A program made the position numbers and the translations under genes. From an uncultured Modestobacter sp. (GTDB lineage: Bacteria > Actinomycetota > Actinomycetes > Mycobacteriales > Geodermatophilaceae), in NCBI RefSeq assembly GCF_947486615.1, contig NZ_CANKUD010000001.1:310001-374000 (forward strand): a DNA stretch of 64,000 nt. The letters run 5' to 3'. This document shows positions 58,992 to 64,000 of the stretch, in pieces (the stretch's first letter is position 1; each line of letters begins with the position of its first letter). The notes beneath the pieces are model-generated. The model saw only the letters and a program-made list of their open reading frames with translations. It did no database searches and was not told the DNA's origin.

Positions 58992-60253
58992 TCGGGCGGC
59001 TGGCCGCGCGCCGCACCGCCGTGCTGGTCGCCGAGGTGCCGGGCTGGGCACGCACCCGGTGCGCCGTGGAGCAGCAGGTGCGGTCGCGGGGCTGGCGCCT
59101 GGCCGACTCCCCCGCCGACGCCGACCTGCTCGTCGTCTGCGGCGACCCCGGACCCCGGTTCGCCGCCGCCCTCGACCTGGTCTGGGCGCAACTGCCCGGC
59201 CCGCGCGCCCGCGCGCAGGTGCTCGACCCGGCCGGCGTGGCAGCGGCGCTGGACGACGCCGCCGCCCAGCTCGCCGACGAGGCCGCCCAGCGCCACGACG
59301 CCGGTGCCCGCCCGGACGAGCCTCCGCAGGGCGTGCCGGCCACCGACACCTCGATCGGCGCGGACGCCGCCGACGCGCCTGACGACGACGCGCCTGACGA
59401 CGACGCGCCCGACGACGACGCGCCCGACGACGACGCGGACGGGGCGGCCCCGCCGGCTTGGGACGACCCGCACCCCGGCTCGACCGATCAGGACGAGACC
59501 GACCAGGACGACGGGGAGGCCCCCGGGGCTGACGAGGCCACGGGCGACAGCGACCACGACGGCGACACGGACGACGACAGCATGGGCGACGGCGACATGA
59601 GCCACGGCGACATGGGCGACGGCGACATGGGCGGCATGGACATGCCGATGCCCGGTGGCATCCCGCTGGCCGGCGGCGCCGGTGACGAGGAGCTCCCCGA
59701 CCCCGACGGCCTCGACCTGGACGTGCTCCACCTGCCGCTCGGCCCGGTGCTCCCCCACTGGCCGGCCGGCCTGCTGCTGCACACCACCGTGCAGGGTGAA
59801 CGCATCGTCGCCGCCCGCGCCGAGGTGCTCGAGCCCGCCGCTGATGCGCCGGCCGGCGGCTCGCTGCACGGCACCCCCGCCGGCCGCTGGGACGCGGTGG
59901 CCACCCTGCTCGCGCTCGCCGGCTGGGCGGACACCGCCGCCGCGGCTGCCCGGCTCCGGGACGCCGCGCTCACCGACGCCGTCCCTGAGCGCGAGTCAGA
60001 GCGGCTGGCCCGCCGGGTGCGCCGCTCCCGGCTGCTGCGCTGGTCGCTGCGCGGGGTCGGCGTGCTGCCGGAGGGTGACGCTGCCGACCGGCTGGCGCAC
60101 TGGCTGGCCGGCACCGCCCACGGGCAGCCGATCACCCTCCAGCAGGTGGCCGACCTGGTGACCGGCCTGGACCTGGCCACCGCCCGGCTGGTGGTGGCCA
60201 GCCTCGACCTGGACACCACCGCTCGCGAGCCGGTCCCGGTGGAGGGGGCGTGA
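58982..60253 (+). CDS. Chimeric protein: degenerate NuoB-like and NuoD-like ends joined by an acidic, Met/His-rich linker
   Basis: A 423-aa protein in the position of NuoB-NuoC-NuoD. Residues 1-90 resemble the NuoB fold (GWARTRCAVEQQV, DADLLVVCGDPGPRFAAALDLVWAQLPGPRARAQVLDP) but lack the cysteines that bind cluster N2; only Cys27 and Cys53 occur. Residues 130-200 are extremely acidic with four APDDD repeats. Residues 200-226 are rich in Met, His, Asp and Gly (GDGDMSHGDMGDGDMGGMDM). Residues 245-285 (DVLHLPLGPVLPHWPAGLLLHTTVQGERIVAARAEV) recall the start of the NuoD 49-kDa subunit, again without its active-site motif. The rest is helical and unrecognised. It overlaps nuoA by 10 bp and nuoH by 4 bp. 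Metal binding by the linker is inference. Confidence 0.75.
   Translation: MGLIGRLAARRTAVLVAEVPGWARTRCAVEQQVRSRGWRLADSPADADLLVVCGDPGPRFAAALDLVWAQLPGPRARAQVLDPAGVAAALDDAAAQLADEAAQRHDAGARPDEPPQGVPATDTSIGADAADAPDDDAPDDDAPDDDAPDDDADGAAPPAWDDPHPGSTDQDETDQDDGEAPGADEATGDSDHDGDTDDDSMGDGDMSHGDMGDGDMGGMDMPMPGGIPLAGGAGDEELPDPDGLDLDVLHLPLGPVLPHWPAGLLLHTTVQGERIVAARAEVLEPAADAPAGGSLHGTPAGRWDAVATLLALAGWADTAAAAARLRDAALTDAVPERESERLARRVRRSRLLRWSLRGVGVLPEGDAADRLAHWLAGTAHGQPITLQQVADLVTGLDLATARLVVASLDLDTTAREPVPVEGA
59375..59434 (+). repeat. 15-bp in-frame tandem repeat encoding APDDD
   Basis: Four copies of a GCGCCYGACGACGAC unit with only silent differences (C/T at one position), inside the chimeric subunit. Silent variation between copies suggests some age. 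Unit number may vary between strains. Confidence 0.9.
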
Positions 60254-61182
60254 CCGTCGTCCAGGTGTCCGCCGGCTGGGTGCCGTTGGCCGCCGCACTG
60301 CTGCTCACCGTGGCCACCGCCGCGGCGGCGCTGGACGGCGTGCTGGCGGCCCGGGCAGGCGGCCGCCCGCTGGGCGAGGGGCTGCTCACCCCGGCCGCGG
60401 AGACCGCCCGGCTGTTCCGGCAGCGCCGGCGGACCACGGTCGCCGCCGACCTGCCGCTGCAGCGGATCGGCGGCGCCGGCCTGCTGACCGCGGCGCTGCT
60501 GATGGTCACCGTCGTCCCGTTCGGCCGGTGGACCGTGGCGGACCTGTCCGTCGGCGTCGTCTGGTTCAACGCCATGGACGTGCTGCTCTGGGCGGCGCTG
60601 TGGCTGGCCGGGTGGGGGCCGAACAGCGTGCACCCGCTGGTCGCCGGGCATCGTTTCCTGGCCCAGGCGCTGTCCTACGAGCTGCCGCTGATGTTCGCCC
60701 TCACCACCCCGGCGGTGGCGGCCGGCAGCCTGCGGCTGGGCGACCTGGTGGCCGCCCAGTCCGGCCTGTGGTTCGTGGTCTGGATGCCGGTCGCCTTCGT
60801 CGTCTTCTGCGCCGGGGTGCTCGCCTTCTCCGCGTGGGGCCCCTTCAGCGCCGCCCTCGGCGGCGGGGCGACCGGTGGGGTGCTGGCCGAGTCGGCCGGG
60901 GTGGACCGGTGGCTGGTCACCGCCGGCCGGTACGCGCTGCTGACCGCCGGGGCGGCCTTCGGCGCGACCGCCTTCCTGGGTGGTGGGCACGGCCCGCTGC
61001 TGCCGGCCTGGCTGTGGGTGCTGGTGAAGACCGCGCTGCTGCTGGCCGTGCTGGTCGCGCTGCGCCGCCGGCTGCCGGTCGTGCGGCCCGAGCGGTTGAC
61101 GGTGCCGGCCTGGCTGGTCGTGCTACCGCTGGTGCTCGTGCAGCTGCTGGTCGTGTCCGTCGTCGTCGTGGTGCGGGGGTGA
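60250..61182 (+). CDS. NuoH-like membrane subunit
   Basis: A 310-aa protein with about eight helices, matching complex I NuoH in order (HRFLAQALSYELPLMFALTTPAVAAG is the conserved SYE helix). The loops that build the quinone chamber are altered. The RRGPN-type motif of loop 1 is absent (ARAGGRPLGEGLLTPAAETARLF) and the acidic EREAELVAGFNTEYSG-type region of loop 3 is replaced by GPFSAALGGGATGGVLAESAG. It is expected to sit at the junction with the chimeric subunit. GTG start overlaps the preceding stop. Confidence 0.85.
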   Translation: MTVVQVSAGWVPLAAALLLTVATAAAALDGVLAARAGGRPLGEGLLTPAAETARLFRQRRRTTVAADLPLQRIGGAGLLTAALLMVTVVPFGRWTVADLSVGVVWFNAMDVLLWAALWLAGWGPNSVHPLVAGHRFLAQALSYELPLMFALTTPAVAAGSLRLGDLVAAQSGLWFVVWMPVAFVVFCAGVLAFSAWGPFSAALGGGATGGVLAESAGVDRWLVTAGRYALLTAGAAFGATAFLGGGHGPLLPAWLWVLVKTALLLAVLVALRRRLPVVRPERLTVPAWLVVLPLVLVQLLVVSVVVVVRG

Positions 61183-61186
61183 GGCA

Positions 61187-61723
61187 GTGCTGAGCGGGAT
61201 CGTCTTCTGGGTGCTGGCGGTGGTGGCGGTCGCCGCCGGGGTCGCCGTCTTCCGGGTCGACTCGATGGCCCGGGCCACCTACGCGCTGGCCGCCTCGTTC
61301 GTCGCCGTCGGCCTGTCGCTGCTGCTGCTGGACCTGCAGTTCCTCGGCGTCATGACGGTGCTGATGATGGTGATGGAGATGGCGATCATGGCCATCTACA
61401 TGATCATGTTCATGGGGATGAACCCCGCGCTCATGCCGATGAGCATGGTGCACGGCAAGCGCCCGGCCCTGCTGATCTCGGTCGGCACCTTCGCGGTGCT
61501 GGCCACCGGTGCGCTCCTCGTTCCCTGGCCCACCCGGCGGGGCGCACCGGCCGCGGACCTGGTCACCTCGCTCGGTGAGGCCGTCATGGAGTCGAAGATG
61601 CTGGTGATGCTGACCGTCTCCCCGGTCCTCTTCGCCACGATCGTCGCCGCCCTGGTGCTCGCGCTGCCGCGCAGCCGCTACGACCGGCTGGGTGCCGACC
61701 TGCGTGGGAGGGCCGACCGGTGA
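61187..61723 (+). CDS. NuoJ-like membrane subunit
   Basis: A 178-aa protein with five membrane helices as in complex I subunit J: GIVFWVLAVVAVAAGVAVFRVDSM, ALAASFVAVGLSLLLLDLQFLGVMTVLMMV, MEMAIMAIYMIMFMGM, LLISVGTFAVLATGALL, and LVMLTVSPVLFATIVAALVLAL. The conserved central motif is present with one acidic residue in VMEMAIM. The Met-rich helix 3 is notable. GTG follows NuoH by 4 bp; the stop overlaps nuoK (GTGA). Confidence 0.85.
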   Translation: MLSGIVFWVLAVVAVAAGVAVFRVDSMARATYALAASFVAVGLSLLLLDLQFLGVMTVLMMVMEMAIMAIYMIMFMGMNPALMPMSMVHGKRPALLISVGTFAVLATGALLVPWPTRRGAPAADLVTSLGEAVMESKMLVMLTVSPVLFATIVAALVLALPRSRYDRLGADLRGRADR

Positions 61724-62022
61724 CGTTGCAGACCGTCCTGCTCGTGGCCGCGGCGCTGTTCAGCATCGGCCTCTACGGCGCCATCTCCCAGCAGGTCGTG
61801 GTGATGGTGATGATGGGCCTGGAGCTGATGCTCAACGGCGTCATCCTGGCCGCCGCCGGCTTCTGGTGGTTCCTCTCCCCCGCCCCCGACGGGCAGGTGC
61901 TGCTGCTGGTCGTCATCACCGCGATGACCGTGGAGATGGCGATGGGCTTCGCCGTGGCCACCCTGCTGCACCGGTCGAAGCAGTCGGACATGACCGACAT
62001 GGCCACGGACCTCGCGCAGTGA
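61720..62022 (+). CDS. NuoK-like membrane subunit
   Basis: A 100-aa three-helix subunit. Both proton-path glutamates are kept, Glu35 in VMMGLELMLNGV and Glu72 in AMTVEMAMGFAVA. The C-terminal tail SDMTDMATDLAQ is short. It is read from GTG overlapping the nuoJ stop. Its intact glutamates suggest the membrane arm still translocates ions. Confidence 0.92.
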   Translation: MTLQTVLLVAAALFSIGLYGAISQQVVVMVMMGLELMLNGVILAAAGFWWFLSPAPDGQVLLLVVITAMTVEMAMGFAVATLLHRSKQSDMTDMATDLAQ

Positions 62023-63950
62023 CCGGCCTGCTCTGGACGGCGGCCGCGCTGCCCGCCGCCGTCGGCGCGCTGCTGTGCGTCCTGGGCCGGCGGGCCGACC
62101 GGGTCGCGCCCGGCGTCGGCGTCGGGACGGCGGCGGTGGTGCTCGCCGTGTCGGTGCTCGTCGCGCTGGACCGACCGGTCACCGAGGTCCCCTTCCTGCC
62201 CGGCGCCGTGTTCGGGCTGGCCGTCGACCCGCTCGCGGCCGTGGTGCTGCCGGCGGTGGCCGCGGTGACCCTGCTGGTGCTGGTCTTCTCCGCCGGCGAC
62301 GTCTCCGGCGCCCGGGCCCGGTTCACCGGGCTGATGCTGCTGTTCGCCGCAGCGGTCGTCGTCACCGTCACGGCCAGCACGCTGCCCGCGCTGCTGTTCG
62401 CCTGGGAGGTGATGGGCGCGACCTCCTATGCGCTGATCGGCTTCCGGTGGCAGCAGGAACACCGGGTCGGCGCCGGGCTGAACGCGTTCCTGACCACCCG
62501 CACCGCCGACCTCGGCCTGTACCTGGCCGCCGGCGCCGCGCTGGCCGGCGGCGCGGGGCTGGCGCTGGACGAGCTCGCGGCGGCCGGCGGGCCGTGGCTG
62601 CACGTTGCCGCGGCCGGGGTGCTCGTCGCCGCGCTGGGCAAGGCCGCGCAGCTTCCGTTCACCGCGTGGCTGTCCGCCGCGATGCAGGGTCCGAGCCCGG
62701 TCAGCGCGCTGCTGCACTCGGCGGCGATGGTGGCGATGGGCGGGTACCTGCTGCTGCGGATGGCACCGCTGCTGGCCGCCACCGGCTGGGCCGCGACGAC
62801 GGCGGCCTGGGTCGGTGCGCTGACCGCGCTGCTGCTCGGCGCGGTGGCCGTCGCCCAGCGCGACCTCAAGCAGCTGCTCGCTGCCTCCACCGCCGCCCAG
62901 CTGGGTTTCGTGGTGCTCGGCGCCGGGGTCGGCTCGGTCGCCGGCGGCACTGCGCACCTGGTCGCGCACGCCTCGACCAAGGCGCTGCTGTTCCTGGTGG
63001 CCGGTGCGTGGCTGAGCGCACTGGGCACCAAGCAGCTGGCCGCGCTGCGCGGTGCCGCCCGGCGCTGGCCGCTGGTCGGGGTCTGCGCCGCGGTCGGTGC
63101 GCTGGCGCTGGCCGGCGTGGTCCCGCTGTCGCTGTGGGCGACCAAGGACGCGGTGCTCGCCGGTGCCCGGCACGAGTCCCTGGCGCTTTACGTCGTCGGG
63201 CTGGCGGGTGCGGCGCTCTCCGCGGCGTACGCGGGCAAGGTGCTCTGGCTGGTCTGGCAGCAGCTGCCCGCCGACCCCGGCTACGACACCGAGGAGCAGG
63301 GCACCCGGCGGGTCGGCGTCCTGGAGCAGGCGCCGCTGGTGGTCCTCGCCGCCGGCGCCGCCGTCCTCGGCCTGCTGGCCCTGCCCCCGGTCGGCGACGC
63401 GCTGCGCCGTCTCCTCGGTGAGAGCGGTGCCGCCAGCCCGGCGGTGTGGGAGATGGCCCTCTCCGCGGCGCTGGCCGTCGCCGGGGTCGCGCTGCTGGCG
63501 TCGGGGCGGGTGCGCGGCCTGTCCTGGGGGCCGCTGGGCCGCTGGCTGTCCGGCTGGCTCGGGCTCCCCCGGCTCACCACCGTGCTCGTCGTCCGGCCGG
63601 TGCTCGGGCTCGCCGAGGGGCTGGCCCGGTTCGACGACGCGGTGCTGGCCCGGGTCGTGCGCGGCGCCGGCCGCGGCGCACTGCGCACGGCCGGGACCGC
63701 CGCCCGGTTCGACGACTCCGTGCTCGACCGCGTGGTCCGCGGCTCGGCCAGCACCGGGGTCCGGCTGGCGAACGCGGCCGGCCGGGCTGACGAGGCCGGG
63801 CCGGACGCCGCCGTCCGGTCGCTGGCCGCGGGCACCCGCCGGCTGGGGGCGCTCGCCCGCCGCACCCAGACCGGCTGGGTGCACCAGTACTACGTCCAGG
63901 CCGCCGTGGTGCTCGCCGCCGCGCTGGCCCTCCTGCTGGCCGTGAGGTGA
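62019..63950 (+). CDS. NuoL-like antiporter subunit with an altered C-terminus
   Basis: A 643-aa Mrp/NuoL-type antiporter. Key residues are kept: Glu130 in WEVMGATSYALIGF, Lys208 in ALGKAAQLPF, His233 in LLHSAAMVAMGG, His317 and Lys321 in AHLVAHASTKALLFLVAGA, and Lys376-Asp377 in WATKDAVL. After helix 14 the last about 160 residues contain two direct copies of a RFDD-VL-RVVRG pattern and a final helix, in place of the long lateral helix typical of NuoL. Translationally coupled to nuoK. Confidence 0.92.
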   Translation: MTGLLWTAAALPAAVGALLCVLGRRADRVAPGVGVGTAAVVLAVSVLVALDRPVTEVPFLPGAVFGLAVDPLAAVVLPAVAAVTLLVLVFSAGDVSGARARFTGLMLLFAAAVVVTVTASTLPALLFAWEVMGATSYALIGFRWQQEHRVGAGLNAFLTTRTADLGLYLAAGAALAGGAGLALDELAAAGGPWLHVAAAGVLVAALGKAAQLPFTAWLSAAMQGPSPVSALLHSAAMVAMGGYLLLRMAPLLAATGWAATTAAWVGALTALLLGAVAVAQRDLKQLLAASTAAQLGFVVLGAGVGSVAGGTAHLVAHASTKALLFLVAGAWLSALGTKQLAALRGAARRWPLVGVCAAVGALALAGVVPLSLWATKDAVLAGARHESLALYVVGLAGAALSAAYAGKVLWLVWQQLPADPGYDTEEQGTRRVGVLEQAPLVVLAAGAAVLGLLALPPVGDALRRLLGESGAASPAVWEMALSAALAVAGVALLASGRVRGLSWGPLGRWLSGWLGLPRLTTVLVVRPVLGLAEGLARFDDAVLARVVRGAGRGALRTAGTAARFDDSVLDRVVRGSASTGVRLANAAGRADEAGPDAAVRSLAAGTRRLGALARRTQTGWVHQYYVQAAVVLAAALALLLAVR

Positions 63951-63954
63951 GCCC

Positions 63955-64000
63955 GTGCTCAGTCTGATCATCTTCCTGCCCCTGGCGGTGGCGGCCGTGC
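63955..64000 (+). CDS. Start of the next operon gene (NuoM-like), truncated by the window
   Basis: A GTG at 63955, 4 bp after the nuoL stop, begins a frame VLSLIIFLPLAVAAV that resembles the first membrane helix of NuoM. Only 46 bp are available. Confidence 0.6.
   Translation, partial: MLSLIIFLPLAVAAV

Overview
This is a very GC-rich, gene-dense bacterial window. It has frequent GTG starts, GGAGG-type ribosome binding sites and many 4-bp ATGA/GTGA overlaps between genes. Gene content points to a free-living actinobacterium: LigB-type ATP ligase, a DesA3-like desaturase paired with a ferredoxin reductase, Mqo, and ROK, PucR and Lrp regulators. The style resembles Geodermatophilaceae, but that family assignment is inference only. 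I saw no rRNA, tRNA, CRISPR array, integrase or transposase. The region looks like stable chromosome.

Layout. 1-6.3 kb: secreted aldose epimerase, small acetyltransferase, DNA ligase, then a methyltransferase/membrane-protein operon and a flippase-like membrane protein. 6.4-8.9 kb: divergent flavin enzymes (luciferase-like monooxygenase and alditol oxidase). 8.9-16.6 kb: a carbohydrate uptake operon (ABC ATPase, permease, binding lipoprotein) with a Gfo/Idh/MocA dehydrogenase, a TIM-barrel isomerase and a neighbouring ROK regulator. 16.7-20.7 kb: Ser/Thr dehydratase, PnuC vitamin transporter, a 2-keto acid decarboxylase and a divergent Lrp regulator. 20.8-26.5 kb: M20D amidohydrolase and AbgT transporter around a Mug glycosylase, then an epimerase overlapping an atypical glucose-6-phosphate dehydrogenase. 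26.6-29.4 kb: small proteins and a secreted phytase-like protein preceded by a PHO-box-like triple repeat. 29.5-44 kb: a long leftward series for malate and 2-hydroxyacid oxidation and for glucarate/galactarate catabolism (two acid-sugar dehydratases, KdgD, ketoglutarate semialdehyde dehydrogenase), a LysR regulator, and a rightward tripartite tricarboxylate-type transporter with a universal stress protein. 44-47.8 kb: acyl desaturase with its reductase and a divergent PucR regulator. 47.8-58.1 kb: Na+/H+ antiporter, a PoxB-like enzyme with an SDR, quinone oxidoreductase, phosphoribosyltransferase and two zinc alcohol dehydrogenases. 58.2-64 kb: an ArsR regulator divergent from a complex-I-like membrane operon that runs off the right edge.

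How genes work together. The acid-sugar block forms a complete route: uptake by TctCBA, dehydration by glucarate and talarate/galactarate dehydratases, then KdgD and the semialdehyde dehydrogenase to 2-oxoglutarate. Two identical 21-bp sites, one before kdgD and one between the LysR gene and the transporter, suggest one regulator controls both arms.

The most unusual system is the right-end operon. It encodes NuoA, H, J, K and L homologues and the start of an M-like gene. At the NuoB-D position there is a single protein with degenerate B-like and D-like ends and no iron-sulfur ligands, joined by a long acidic and Met/His-rich linker. Proton-path residues in K and L are kept while quinone-site motifs in A and H are lost. 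A 22-bp palindrome between this operon and the ArsR gene is a likely operator. This may be an ion-translocating machine that is not an NADH dehydrogenase.
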